Shown: positions 51,809-60,234, numbered from the stretch's first letter. The stretch is DNA of 64,000 bases from Bacillota bacterium (GCA_023442465.1 JAEZZQ010000015.1:558001-622000); one strand, 5' to 3'. Made by a program: numbers and translations. Notes: generated by a model not told the origin, from the letters alone.

Positions 51809-53575
51809 TTATGCTATGCTCACACCTTCTGCTATTTCCGTAAATATTACGCCAAGAGCATAGGCACCGGCATCAGGATGCCCTAAGCTTCTTTCTCCAA
51901 CAGTTCCCGCACGTCCCATCCTCGCCACGATATTCTCTGTTGCTTTTGCACCTGCTGCGGCAGCTTGGGCAGACCTTTCAAAGGCTGTTTTAAAATCAAG
52001 ACTCCGCATGGCACTTTCTGTCCAGGAATCGGCACAGGGGACCAGTGCATCAATTAATGTTTTGTCACCAACAATTGCACCTCTGCCAAAAGAACGTTCT
52101 CCCGTACTTTGAATTCCCTTCACGGCCGCCTGCATTATTTCTGCAAAATCAGTGATCGACAGAGCGGTCTTCTCTCCTGCACTTTTTCCGGCCGCCCGGA
52201 AAGCAGAACCCCAAATCGGTCCTGAAGCACCGCCGCAATGTTCCATAATAACCATGGAACAAGCGTCTAAGAAATTTCCGATGGTATCCGCTTTTGTATG
52301 AAGAATTTCCTTCCATTCTTTTTTTAACTGCTTGAAGCCCTTTGCCACACTCATGCCAAAATCGCCATCTCCGGCATAAGAATCCAGTTCACAAAAAGGC
52401 ACTTCATTTTTTATAATACATTCGCTCATTTTATCAAGGATATAGACGAGATTTTGTGCGGATAGTCTGCCATCTCTTATAACGGAATAAGAAGCATCCG
52501 TTTCACATTGATAAGAAACATCCTTTGCCTCGTCACTGGCCGCAACCCGGTCTGAATATACTGCTTTTTCAACGGGGCCATCTACTTTAAAACCGGGAGC
52601 GTCACATTTTTGCGAAAGTAAATCCGCAAGTTCCTCATCCAGCTTCATAATCGAAACCGAAGCTCCCAGCATATCAATACTGGTCATGTAATTTCCCACG
52701 AATGTCCTGTTAATTTTTACATTTTTCTTCGCCAGCTCCCGGGTTACCGCATTGTTAAGTAAATATAATTCCTGCAATGGAGTGCTTCCGAATCCGTTCA
52801 CTAATAATGCAACCTCTTCCTCAGAGGAATCATCCACCTTCAAATCCTCCAGTAAAGCAGACACCATTCGTAAAGCCAATTCATCAGCAGTTGTAATCTG
52901 TTCCCGTTTGATACCGGGTTCTCCGTGGATTCCTACTCCGTATTCCATCTCCATTTCCCCCATATCAAAGGTTGGGGTTCCTTTTGCCGGAACCGTACAG
53001 GAACTGAAGGCAAAACCAATACTCCTCACATTATGTGCTGCTTTTAAAGCAGCCTTCTTTACTTCCTCAAGGTTCTTTCCCTGCTCCGCACAGGCACCTG
53101 CGATTTTATGCACCAGCACCGTACCTGCAACGCCCCGGCGGCCTACCGTATATAAGCTGTCCTGAACGGCAATATCATCATCAACCTTGATATAATCTAC
53201 CAAAATGCCGTCTTCACCAGCCAAATATGCTGCATTTTTAAAGTTCATCATATCGCCGCTGTAATTTTTAATAATCAATAAGGTCCCTTTATTGCTTGCC
53301 GTTTCCTTTATAGCCTGGTATACCTGAATCTGGGAGGGAGAAGCGAATACATCTCCGCATACAGCCGCATCCAGCATACCTCTGCCGACAAAACCCGCAT
53401 GGGCAGGCTCATGTCCGCTGCCGCCGCCGCTGATGAGACTGACTTTATTTTTATCAATATTTTTCTTTTTGATAATTTTGTATTTTTCAATAAATTCAAA
53501 TTCCGGATGTGCAGATACAATACCATTACACATTTCCTTCACAAAGGTTTCCGGTCTGTTAATAATCTTTTTCAT
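51809..53575 (-). CDS. ATP-dependent dihydroxyacetone kinase (DhaK-DhaL fusion)
   Basis: 588 residues from the ATG at 53575, which follows TAGGGGTGATCAT. The DhaK-like half (1-335) has GGGSGHEPAHAGFVG, CGDVFASPSQIQVYQAI, and the substrate-binding His in GVGIHGEPG. The DhaL-like half (about 375-588) has the ADP/Mg loop LDSYAGDGDFGMSVAKGF and CGGASGPIWGSAFRAAG. Fusing both in one chain indicates ATP rather than PEP:phosphotransferase use. It phosphorylates dihydroxyacetone to DHAP. It lies 10 nt after gldA, forming the oxidative glycerol branch. Confidence 0.95.
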   Translation of the reverse strand: MKKIINRPETFVKEMCNGIVSAHPEFEFIEKYKIIKKKNIDKNKVSLISGGGSGHEPAHAGFVGRGMLDAAVCGDVFASPSQIQVYQAIKETASNKGTLLIIKNYSGDMMNFKNAAYLAGEDGILVDYIKVDDDIAVQDSLYTVGRRGVAGTVLVHKIAGACAEQGKNLEEVKKAALKAAHNVRSIGFAFSSCTVPAKGTPTFDMGEMEMEYGVGIHGEPGIKREQITTADELALRMVSALLEDLKVDDSSEEEVALLVNGFGSTPLQELYLLNNAVTRELAKKNVKINRTFVGNYMTSIDMLGASVSIMKLDEELADLLSQKCDAPGFKVDGPVEKAVYSDRVAASDEAKDVSYQCETDASYSVIRDGRLSAQNLVYILDKMSECIIKNEVPFCELDSYAGDGDFGMSVAKGFKQLKKEWKEILHTKADTIGNFLDACSMVIMEHCGGASGPIWGSAFRAAGKSAGEKTALSITDFAEIMQAAVKGIQSTGERSFGRGAIVGDKTLIDALVPCADSWTESAMRSLDFKTAFERSAQAAAAGAKATENIVARMGRAGTVGERSLGHPDAGAYALGVIFTEIAEGVSIA

Positions 53576-53585
53576 ATGATCACCC

Positions 53586-54713
53586 CTATCGTCTTTTATA
53601 AGCTTTACCCAAAGCATCAGCCGTAATAATAGCCGCAGCTACTGCTTCTTCCGTAACAGGGAAAGGCATGGAGTAGATGGACTCACCCTCCGCACAGGAT
53701 TTTTTTGCCACCAGCAGCAGTTCATCCCGGGAAATGGAATCAACACCGATATCAGACAGGCAAATTGGCAATCCTATCTTCTCACAGAAATCCATTACTT
53801 CATTCAATTCTTCTTCCGGTGCATTTTCCAAAACCAACTGTGCAATGGTACCAAACGCAACTTTTTCGCCATGAAAATACTTATGAGTGCCTTCCAGAAT
53901 CGTTAATCCATTGTGAATTGCATGGGCTGCAGCAAGACCTCCGCTTTCAAATCCCAAGCCGGACAAAAGTATATTGGTTTCAATAATATTTTCCAACGCT
54001 TCCGTTACTATGTTATTGTCACAGGCAATCTTTGCTTTGTAACCATCCGCCAGCAAGCTTTGATAACATAAGGATGCCAAAGCCAATGCCGTGTTCGTTC
54101 CCTTGGCTTCTTTACAAACTCCTTCCCGGAAGCCGCAGGGTAAGCCGGCATTCACATTTGCATAAGCTTTTGCAGTTGCTCTTGCCTCAAAATAAGTCGA
54201 AAGTGCATCTCCCATGCCGGATACCAGAAAGCGGACCGGTGCTTTTGCAATTACCGTCGTATCGATGAGTACTACATTGGGATTCTGCTTAAAATAAGCA
54301 TAATCATCAAAGGAACCGTCTGGGGTGTAGAGTACCGCAGAATGGCTGGTCGGTGCGTCCGTTGCCGCAATGGTTGGGACGATAATAAGGCTATCTCCTT
54401 TTGCCACACATTTTGCTGTATCAATGGCTTTACCGCCGCCTAAACCGATCGTACATGCACAGCCATTATCTTTTGCCAGCTTTTGCAAGCGCTCTACTTC
54501 AACTTTGGAGCATTCCCCGCAGAATCCACTTTCCACAAAAGTAACCTTAAATTTTTCTGCCGTGGCGTCCAATTTGCTCTTTACTCTTAAAACATCCTCC
54601 GGATGCGCGATCAGAAGCGCTGATTTTCCAAATTCCTTAACAAAGTAACCAAGATTTAATAACTCATCTTCTCCCTGTACATATTTTGACGGACAAATAA
54701 ATGCTTTTCTCAT
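53586..54713 (-). CDS. gldA: Glycerol dehydrogenase
   Basis: 375 residues, metal-dependent group III alcohol dehydrogenase. It oxidises glycerol to dihydroxyacetone with NAD. GLGGGKAIDTAKCVA binds the dinucleotide, PTIAATDAPTSHSAVLYTPDG is the family hallmark, and metal ligands include Asp in GMGDALSTYFE and His in AHAIHNGLT and KYFHGEKVAFG. The product goes to the kinase encoded 10 nt downstream. The start at 54713 has GAAAGGAGATATTT upstream. Regulation by the divergent PocR-AraC gene is likely. Confidence 0.96.
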   Translation of the reverse strand: MRKAFICPSKYVQGEDELLNLGYFVKEFGKSALLIAHPEDVLRVKSKLDATAEKFKVTFVESGFCGECSKVEVERLQKLAKDNGCACTIGLGGGKAIDTAKCVAKGDSLIIVPTIAATDAPTSHSAVLYTPDGSFDDYAYFKQNPNVVLIDTTVIAKAPVRFLVSGMGDALSTYFEARATAKAYANVNAGLPCGFREGVCKEAKGTNTALALASLCYQSLLADGYKAKIACDNNIVTEALENIIETNILLSGLGFESGGLAAAHAIHNGLTILEGTHKYFHGEKVAFGTIAQLVLENAPEEELNEVMDFCEKIGLPICLSDIGVDSISRDELLLVAKKSCAEGESIYSMPFPVTEEAVAAAIITADALGKAYKRR

Positions 54714-54992
54714 AAATATCTCCTTTCATACCTTGACTATTGATTGCAGCTTTCAAGCTCTCATACATATCCCAGACTTACCTGTGATACTGTTTCAATA
54801 AAAATGAAAAAATGTTTTTTCACTTTTACATGTGAATTAACTTTGTTTTCATCAATTATTATAATAAGCCCCTCCTGAAATAGCATTAAACTATGCAATA
54901 CAACTATAAGAATAAAAGATAGAAATATCCGGTTTTTCATATGATTTTTCAAAGCTGTTATTAATTTAACTATTATACTTCATTAAAAAATC
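54714..54992. other. Upstream region of gldA
   Basis: About 280 bp between gldA and the MITE-like element. A possible minus-strand -10 TATAAT lies near 54974-54979 but without a good -35. A 63-codon open frame (54761-54952) lacks a ribosome binding site and was not called. Confidence 0.4.
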
Positions 54993-55125
54993 GTTACTGC
55001 TCACTCCGCTCTCAATAACGCATAATTTCTGCATGTAAATTCGCTCTGCAAAGCAGAAATCATCTGTTGAATCACGTTCTTACATAGCTTAACAACAAGT
55101 GTTAAGCTACTGTGTGAACAGTAAC
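54993..55125. mobile_element. 133-bp MITE-like palindromic element, copy 2 (inverted)
   Basis: Reverse-complement homologue of 8023-8155, same length and no gaps, about 120 of 133 bases identical. Its ends are GTTACTGCTCAC (54993-55004) and GTGAACAGTAAC (55114-55125), one mismatch between them. The internal hairpins are kept; several differences change a Watson-Crick pair to a G-U-compatible pair rather than break it. It sits in the gldA/pocR-type intergenic region, ending 34 bp before a -35 box. Confidence 0.85.
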
Positions 55126-55158
55126 AAAAAATCTTCTATCTTAGGGTTTTTAATGCTG

Positions 55159-55187
55159 TTGACTGTTATCTAAAGACAATATATAAT
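55159..55187 (+). promoter_or_regulatory. Promoter of the PocR-AraC regulator gene
   Basis: TTGACT (55159-55164), 17-bp spacer, TATAAT (55182-55187), close to the sigma-A consensus. The start codon is about 70 nt further. The MITE-like element ends 33 bp upstream. Confidence 0.75.
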
Positions 55188-55260
55188 GGTGTTATGTAGC
55201 ACTTAGTGCAATATTTTTCCATTCCGTCCATTCACAAAAAATCCAAATTGGAGGGCTAAT

Positions 55261-56229
55261 ATGCGGCCAAGTTTTAGTAAAATTGATCAAATTATCAACC
55301 CCGTCAAATTTCAAAAAATTCAGGATGACATAGCATCTGCTACAGACCTTGCTTTGATTACGGTTGATTATAAAGGAAAACCCCTGACAAAGCACAGCAA
55401 TTGCAGTGACTTTTGCCAAAAGGTCCGTTCTTCAAACTATGGGATTTACTGTGAAAAATGCGATTCACACGGTGGTCTGGAAGCCGCAAGGCTTAGAAAA
55501 CCCTATATCTATATCTGCCATTTCGGTTTGATTGATTTTGCCATTCCCATTATAGTAAAGGATTTGTACATAGGCGCTTTTATGGCCGGACAGGTATTAT
55601 TGTCTCCGCAAGATCTGGCGGAGACTCCTGAACCTATTCTCCCGGGCGTTCAAAGTAAGTGGGAATCTATTGACGGAGGCCTGAAAGAAGCTTTTGATAC
55701 CTTACCTATTATGTCTCTTGATAAAATTACCGCTCTGGCTAATATGCTGCTGCATATTGTTAATTATTGCGTTGAAGAGGCTGAATTAAAAGCTTTGCTC
55801 GCCCACCGCTCGGAAAAAGCTTCGAACCGCACCTATGCGGAAGCCGCAGAAGATGACTACTTAATCAGTACAATTAAAAGGCATCCCAGAAAAGGAGCCG
55901 ATCAATTGATTCAGCCTGCTTTGGCTTATATCAAAAAGCATCCGGAAGAAAAAATCACTCTTGAAAAAATGGCTGCCTTATGTAATATTTCCCCAAGCTA
56001 TTTCAGTAAACTGTTTGCAAAAGAAAACATGGGAAATCTATCTGATCATGTCAATAAAATAAGAATAGAACTCGCAAAGGAGCTGCTTCTTAATTCCGAC
56101 TGGAACATACGGACTATTGCAGAACATATAGGCTATGATGACAGCGGATATTTTATTAAAATATTCAAGAAACTTACGGATAAAACACCGCTTGAATACC
56201 GTAATAGCAAAGAGAATTCTATCAGATAG
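55261..56229 (+). CDS. PocR-domain AraC-family regulator
   Basis: 322 residues. Residues 10-165 are a PocR sensory domain with the Cys pattern NCSDFCQ, YCEKCDSHGG and YICHFGLIDFAIPI; this PAS-like domain in PocR binds small diols or hydrocarbon-derived ligands (known for the family). Residues about 225-318 are an AraC double helix-turn-helix: EKITLEKMAALCNISPSYFSKLFAKEN and WNIRTIAEHIGYDDSGYFIKIFKKLTDKTPLEYR. Divergent orientation to gldA-dhaKL argues that it activates glycerol catabolism in response to glycerol or dihydroxyacetone. AAATTGGAGGGCTAAT precedes the start. Confidence 0.95.
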   Translation: MRPSFSKIDQIINPVKFQKIQDDIASATDLALITVDYKGKPLTKHSNCSDFCQKVRSSNYGIYCEKCDSHGGLEAARLRKPYIYICHFGLIDFAIPIIVKDLYIGAFMAGQVLLSPQDLAETPEPILPGVQSKWESIDGGLKEAFDTLPIMSLDKITALANMLLHIVNYCVEEAELKALLAHRSEKASNRTYAEAAEDDYLISTIKRHPRKGADQLIQPALAYIKKHPEEKITLEKMAALCNISPSYFSKLFAKENMGNLSDHVNKIRIELAKELLLNSDWNIRTIAEHIGYDDSGYFIKIFKKLTDKTPLEYRNSKENSIR

Positions 56230-56245
56230 CTTGGATACTAAAATA

Positions 56246-56296
56246 AAAATTCCCTGCAAGAACCGGTAATTTACCTTTATTCTTGCAGGGAATTTT
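56246..56296. terminator. Perfect 17-bp bidirectional terminator
   Basis: Arms 56246-56262 and 56280-56296 (AAAATTCCCTGCAAGAA and its complement) with a 17-nt loop. The arm ends supply A and T runs on both strands. It ends the regulator gene on the plus strand. Confidence 0.92.
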
Positions 56297-56521
56297 CAAT
56301 ATTAATTACTTTTTAATTCAATCCCGGACTCTGGTTGCTTTTATCGCATTATTCAGTGCCTTTTCTTTTCGTGCTGAATTCGTCCTCACATTTGATTGAT
56401 AATATCATCCATCCTGCCTCTGAGACTTACGACCAAGCAGTAATGAATTCCTCTTGTCATGCTACACTGTTCTATATTCTTATCTAAAACTTATTATAAT
56501 GGGTTTGCGATTATAGAATTC
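56297..56521. other. Short gene-free interval
   Basis: Sequence between the bidirectional terminator and the end of the ars operon. Nothing recognisable was found in it. Confidence 0.5.
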
Positions 56522-56911
56522 TTATACTGTAATCCTTACTAATTCTTTTACTTTTGCATCAATTGTCTTTATGACCTGAATAAATTCCTCGTCACTATTA
56601 CCCGTTGGATCATCAAGCCCCCAATCTTCACGAAGCTTGCAGGGAAGGCATGGGCACTGTACATTGCAGCCCATTGTAATAACAATATCCACGGGCGGGA
56701 TATCAGACAATAGCTTGGAATACTGCGTCTTTTCCATATCAATCCCATAAAGTTCTTTCATAAGCCTCACAGCATCTTGATTGATTTGCGGCTTTGTTTC
56801 CGTTCCGGCTGAATAGCTCTCCAACGCATCCCCTGCAAAATGCTTGCAAAGGGCTTCCGCAATTTGTGAGCGGCAGGAATTATGTACACAAATAAACGCA
56901 ACCTTTTTCAT
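56522..56911 (-). CDS. arsC: Arsenate reductase, low-molecular-weight phosphatase type
   Basis: 129 residues from the ATG at 56911, which has TAGGAGGGAAAAGGGT upstream; the in-frame ATG at 57031 gives an unlikely 40-residue extension. The P-loop FICVHNSCRSQIAEAL has the CX5R motif (Cys8-Arg14), GIDMEKTQYSKLLSDIP follows, and the redox cysteines are in MGCNVQCPCLPCKLREDWGLDDP. It reduces arsenate to arsenite, which the ACR3 pump then exports. Last gene of the operon arsR, acr3, C_GCAxxG_C_C protein, arsC. Confidence 0.95.
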   Translation of the reverse strand: MKKVAFICVHNSCRSQIAEALCKHFAGDALESYSAGTETKPQINQDAVRLMKELYGIDMEKTQYSKLLSDIPPVDIVITMGCNVQCPCLPCKLREDWGLDDPTGNSDEEFIQVIKTIDAKVKELVRITV

Positions 56912-56924
56912 ACCCTTTTCCCTC

Positions 56925-57110
56925 CTAAAGTGAAAATAAATGATTTCCCTGAACATCCTCTGCACTACACTTAATAACGGCCAAATTACCGTGAGACAGT
57001 TCACCGACTTTATTGTTCCATCCAATTTCATGATTTACTTTCGCCACTAAAAACTGGTTAGTCCTTTCAGTAGTATACTGGGATAAATCAACAACGCGCC
57101 TCTTTGTCAC
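56925..57110 (-). CDS. Unrecognised small open frame in the ars operon
   Basis: 61 codons from a GTG, immediately before arsC (13-nt gap). The chain contains RVVDLSQYTTERTNQFLVAKVNHEIGWNNKVGELSHGNLAV and ends HLFSL. It has no clear ribosome binding site and no family match. It may be a degraded gene fragment between the C_GCAxxG_C_C gene and arsC. The frame is hydrophilic and reads like real coding sequence, which is why it is listed. Confidence 0.35.
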   Translation of the reverse strand: MTKRRVVDLSQYTTERTNQFLVAKVNHEIGWNNKVGELSHGNLAVIKCSAEDVQGNHLFSL

Positions 57111-57149
57111 AATCTGGCACGTTTCAAATCTTTTTCTAATCGCATAGCT

Positions 57150-57236
57150 TCAAAGGGTTATAATCATAGCAATCGGCGGTTGTTGGATAGAGAATACACG
57201 GCAGTCTACGCAGCCATGGCATAAGTCACCGCTCAT
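57150..57236 (-). CDS. Possible 28-residue cysteine-containing peptide
   Basis: An ATG two bases past the C_GCAxxG_C_C stop opens MSGDLCHGCVDCRVFSIQQ and ends after ITL. The CHGCVDC cluster could bind metal or arsenite. It lacks its own ribosome binding site but could be translated by coupling. It may equally be a remnant of the same lost gene as 56925-57110. Confidence 0.25.
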   Translation of the reverse strand: MSGDLCHGCVDCRVFSIQQPPIAMIITL

Positions 57237-57238
57237 TT

Positions 57239-57676
57239 TCAGGTTAGCTCTAAAATGGATTCAATGATTTCTGCCGCAATCTTCACGGCGTTCGGACATA
57301 CTTGTCGGATAACAGGCAAAGCCTTCTCTTTCTCGCAGTTTTTCAAATCAAATCCCAAAAGCTCACGGCAGTTTGTGGATTGGTTTTGCTCAACAAATCG
57401 GCGTTCAAACTCCTGCACCAATTCAAATGTTTTTTCTTTGGATGGATTGTCATGGGGCAGATACTTCCCATATTTCAAACCGATTAGCATATACGCGGCT
57501 GTGACAGCACCACAGGTTTCACCCAGTCTGCTCATTCCTGCCGCAAAACCACAGGATAGTTTCAATGCCGTTTCTTTCTCCAATCCAAATTCTTCACAAT
57601 AAGTAGACAGGATTGCTTGGGAGCAATCAAATCCACTGTTAAAGCACGCTAACGCTTCCTCTACTTTACTTTTCAT
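57239..57676 (-). CDS. C_GCAxxG_C_C family redox protein
   Basis: 145 residues. The family is named for its cysteine pattern, seen here as FDCSQAILSTYCEEFG, LSCGFAAGMSRLGETCGAVTAAYMLIG, then NCRELLGFD, NCEKEK and VCPNAVKIAAEII. The protein is cytoplasmic and helical. It is common in ars operons and beside metal genes of anaerobes; the reaction is not established, with thiol/metal redox suspected. Its ATG overlaps the acr3 stop (ATGA), so translation is coupled. Confidence 0.93.
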   Translation of the reverse strand: MKSKVEEALACFNSGFDCSQAILSTYCEEFGLEKETALKLSCGFAAGMSRLGETCGAVTAAYMLIGLKYGKYLPHDNPSKEKTFELVQEFERRFVEQNQSTNCRELLGFDLKNCEKEKALPVIRQVCPNAVKIAAEIIESILELT

Positions 57677-58722
57677 TTTTCAAACCATCCTTTTGTACGA
57701 TTTACGATATTGACAAGAATAAGCATAACAGGTACTTCGGTCAGTACACCGACGGTGCAGACAAGCACAACGGGCGAGGTTGGGCCATATAGGGCAATCG
57801 CTACCGCTACCGCCAGTTCAAAAAAGTCTGATGCACCGATTAGCGCTGCGGGAGCTGCTATGCTGTGCGGCTGCTTACACACCTTGCACATGACATAGGC
57901 AAAAGCGGCCGTGATAACATTTTGCAGAATTAACGGCACTGCTATAAGCAATACATGAATCGGATTGCTTAAAATGGCATCGCCTTGAAAGGTAAAGATG
58001 ATAATTAGGGTGAGAAGTAACCCTGCAGTGGTAATCCCGTCAAACTTAGAAACAAAATTTTCATTGAAATATTGAATGCCTTTTTTCTTTATAACAATAT
58101 TTCTTGTCAAAGCTCCGCCGATGAGAGGTATTACAACAAACAATGCAATGGATAAAAACAGCGTATCCCAAGGCACAAACATATCATTTACGCCAAGTAA
58201 GAAGGATACAATGGGTACAAATGCTACAAGGATAATGAGATCATTGACAGCCACTTGCACAAGCGTATGTGCCGGGTCACCCTTTGTGAGATTGCTCCAA
58301 ACAAATACCATTGCCGTACAAGGGGCTGCTCCCAGTAACACAGCTCCGGCAACATAGTTCTTAGCGATATCTGCAGGAATTAAATTCTTGAATACCGCAT
58401 AAAAAAAGAACGTTGCCAAACCGAACATCAAAAATGGCTTGATCAGCCAACTTGTTCCACTTGAAATAAGTAAGCCCTGAGGATTTTTTCGTACATTTTT
58501 GATGGATTGAAAATCCACCTTCATCATCATGGGATAAATCATGATCCATATCAACAAGGCAATGGGTATGGATATTTGAGCATACTCAAAGCGTCCCAAG
58601 AAATCGGGGACAGCAGGAAGGAATTTACCGATCAATATACCTGCCGCCATACAGAGCAATACCCATACGGTCAGATACTTTTCAAAGAAACCAATTCCTT
58701 GGTTTTGCTTATTTTTTTCCAC
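57673..58722 (-). CDS. acr3: ACR3-family arsenite efflux transporter
   Basis: 349 residues from a GTG at 58722 that follows GAGGGAGAGTG and gives (M)EKNKQNQGIGFFEKYLTVW; the open frame runs to 58809 inside arsR. Ten membrane helices are expected. The conserved substrate Cys lies in LLGAAPCTAMVFVWSNL, and the conserved Glu in GVLTEVPVMLILV near the C terminus. It exports arsenite using the proton gradient. It overlaps arsR by 14 nt and the next gene by 4 nt. Confidence 0.96.
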   Translation of the reverse strand: MEKNKQNQGIGFFEKYLTVWVLLCMAAGILIGKFLPAVPDFLGRFEYAQISIPIALLIWIMIYPMMMKVDFQSIKNVRKNPQGLLISSGTSWLIKPFLMFGLATFFFYAVFKNLIPADIAKNYVAGAVLLGAAPCTAMVFVWSNLTKGDPAHTLVQVAVNDLIILVAFVPIVSFLLGVNDMFVPWDTLFLSIALFVVIPLIGGALTRNIVIKKKGIQYFNENFVSKFDGITTAGLLLTLIIIFTFQGDAILSNPIHVLLIAVPLILQNVITAAFAYVMCKVCKQPHSIAAPAALIGASDFFELAVAVAIALYGPTSPVVLVCTVGVLTEVPVMLILVNIVNRTKGWFEK

Positions 58723-59035
58723 AGTTACACTCTCCCTCTTTGCAAATGCAATCTTCTTTGTCAATCGTGATAGCACATAAGAAGTTTTTGAGCTCCTGTA
58801 CCTTTTCACCGTTCATCGAATAATACATCCACTTCCCCTCTTTACGTCCATTCACCAGACCGCAATCGCAGAGGATTTTCATATGGTGTGATAATGTCGG
58901 CTGTGTGATGTTGAACTTTTCTAAAATTTTGCAGGCACAAAGCTCGCCACAGGACAGCATATCCACAATCATCAATCGGTGCGTGTCCGCAAGAGCTTTG
59001 AACAATCCTACATTTTCAGTATACTTGTCATTCAT
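58709..59035 (-). CDS. arsR: ArsR arsenite-responsive repressor
   Basis: 108 residues. Residues 15-90 form the winged helix with the arsenite-binding motif SCGELCACKIL and recognition helix ITQPTLSHHMKILCDCGLVNGRKEGKWMYYSM. The tail EDCICKEGECNCGKK adds several cysteines. It represses the ars operon until As(III) binds. A strong promoter with TATCTATATGA-type repeats lies upstream (59073-59102). AGGTGATTTTAAG precedes the ATG. Confidence 0.96.
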   Translation of the reverse strand: MNDKYTENVGLFKALADTHRLMIVDMLSCGELCACKILEKFNITQPTLSHHMKILCDCGLVNGRKEGKWMYYSMNGEKVQELKNFLCAITIDKEDCICKEGECNCGKK

Positions 59036-59072
59036 CTTAAAATCACCTCACATAGATATTTGTCTATATATT

Positions 59073-59102
59073 ATTATATGCAATCATATAGATAATTGTC
59101 AA
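59073..59102 (-). promoter_or_regulatory. ars promoter and operator region
   Basis: Minus-strand TTGACA (59102-59097), 18-bp spacer, TATAAT (59078-59073). TCTATAT and ATATAGA arms flank the -10, and TATCTATATGA/TATCTATGTGA direct repeats bracket it, fitting an ArsR dimer site. Confidence 0.8.
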
Positions 59103-59219
59103 TGTATCTTGAATTTATTTTAAGAATAAATGATGCTTCTTTTTTCATGGCTTGTCTCAATTTTTGTTTTATTTTTTCTTCTAACCCCTGCGCTTTAAAG
59201 CAAATCTGACTGGGAGAAA

Positions 59220-59687
59220 TTATACTTCTTGTTTTACACTATGCTGTAATAGAGCAATCCATCTCTTTTGCCTGTGTTTATAAAAATATTCGGCCCAAAG
59301 ATATACGAAAGGTGTTTTCCACCCTGCATAGATTTCTACTTGATCCGTATATTGTGTTCTTCCTCCCTCCGCTGATTTCAATATGATACGATGATTCCAT
59401 ACCTTTACATGTGTATTTGTTTCATTTGTATAAATTTCATAGGTTGTTTCATCAAATTCAACCACATGTATTTTATGTACTCCAAAAGGCAAAAAACCAA
59501 ATAGTCTGAAGAGAAATACAAAGTCGTGATTCTTCTGCCAAACTATATTTTCAGCACCCGTCAATGGAGAGAAGGTTGCCATCGGTGCTGCAACATACTG
59601 TAGTGTTTTTAATTCTTTTAAGTGGCTGAAAATAATCTCTTTTGATGCTGGAAAAAAAGAAGTTTTTATAACAGTTTTTCTTTTCAT
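59220..59687 (-). CDS. SRPBCC (START-like) family protein
   Basis: 155 residues, soluble. It has the SRPBCC start pattern VIKTSFFPASKEIIFSHLKELKTLQYVAAPMATF and later VHKIHVVEFDETTYEIYTNETNTHVKVWNHRIIL, TQYTDQVEIYAGWKTPFVYLWAEYFYKHRQKRWIALL. The fold binds hydrophobic ligands; the role is unknown. The start at 59687 has AAGGAGAATTGAG upstream. It is not obviously part of the ars operon, although it lies downstream of mntP on the same strand. Confidence 0.85.
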   Translation of the reverse strand: MKRKTVIKTSFFPASKEIIFSHLKELKTLQYVAAPMATFSPLTGAENIVWQKNHDFVFLFRLFGFLPFGVHKIHVVEFDETTYEIYTNETNTHVKVWNHRIILKSAEGGRTQYTDQVEIYAGWKTPFVYLWAEYFYKHRQKRWIALLQHSVKQEV

Positions 59688-59773
59688 CTCAATTCTCCTT
59701 ATATTTGATAAACTAAATCTGCTCTTAACTATCCTCAGTCAAAAACTCCCTGATGTTTATTCATAATTTTATA

Positions 59774-60118
59774 TCAGAAACCCATGGCCATCATATGTTT
59801 AAGTAAAATTTGCAATCCCATTGAAACAAGAATAATCCCACCAGCAAACTCCGCTTTTGATTTAAATTTTACACCGAAAATATTTCCAGCTTTTACACCT
59901 ACTATAGAGAAAGTGAGAGTGATAATCCCGATAGATATAATTGCTGAAAAAATATCAACATTTAGAAGGGCAAATGAGATTCCTACTGCCAGTGCATCAA
60001 TACTTGTAGCAAGAGCCAAGGGTAACATTTCCAAAGGCTTTAACCCTAAACAAAGTGATACAGCAAAAGCATGCATAGACAGTCCGACAGCAATAAATAA
60101 TAGTTCAAATAGGTTCAT
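59774..60118 (-). pseudogene. mntP: MntP manganese efflux pump with an internal in-frame deletion
   Basis: 114 residues against about 185 for intact MntP. The N-terminal helix NLFELLFIAVGLSMHAFAVSLCLGL joins directly to KPLEMLPLALATSIDALAVGISFALL, the start of the second repeat, so roughly 70 residues (helices 2-3 and the loop) are missing without a frameshift. The conserved Asp of SMDAFAV is His here, while Asp of SIDALAVG is intact. The end ...KSKAEFAGGIILVSMGLQILLKHM is normal. Loss of half the first repeat should abolish transport. GGAAGGAGATTGTC precedes the start and remains strong. Confidence 0.85.
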
Positions 60119-60155
60119 GACAATCTCCTTCCAAAAAGATCTTCACAAAAAGAAA

Positions 60156-60234
60156 AATCCAGGTATTACTCATACGAGCATATACTTGGATTATAAAAAA
60201 GACTATGTATAGCTGTATAAGTTATACATGAGTC
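60156..60234 (-). promoter_or_regulatory. mntP leader with two tandem hairpins
   Basis: In transcription order: a terminator-like hairpin 60234-60201 (GACTCATGTATA/TATACATAGTC type) followed by six T residues (60200-60195), then an 11-bp hairpin 60192-60156 (one G-U pair) followed by TTTTTC. Both lie within 120 nt before the start codon. This layout suggests transcription attenuation; I could not match the yybP-ykoY manganese riboswitch core. Confidence 0.55.

Noticed and set aside
54761..54952. 63-codon minus-strand frame upstream of gldA with a hydrophobic N terminus
   Set aside because: It starts with TTG and lacks any ribosome binding site, and lies in the presumed leader of gldA.
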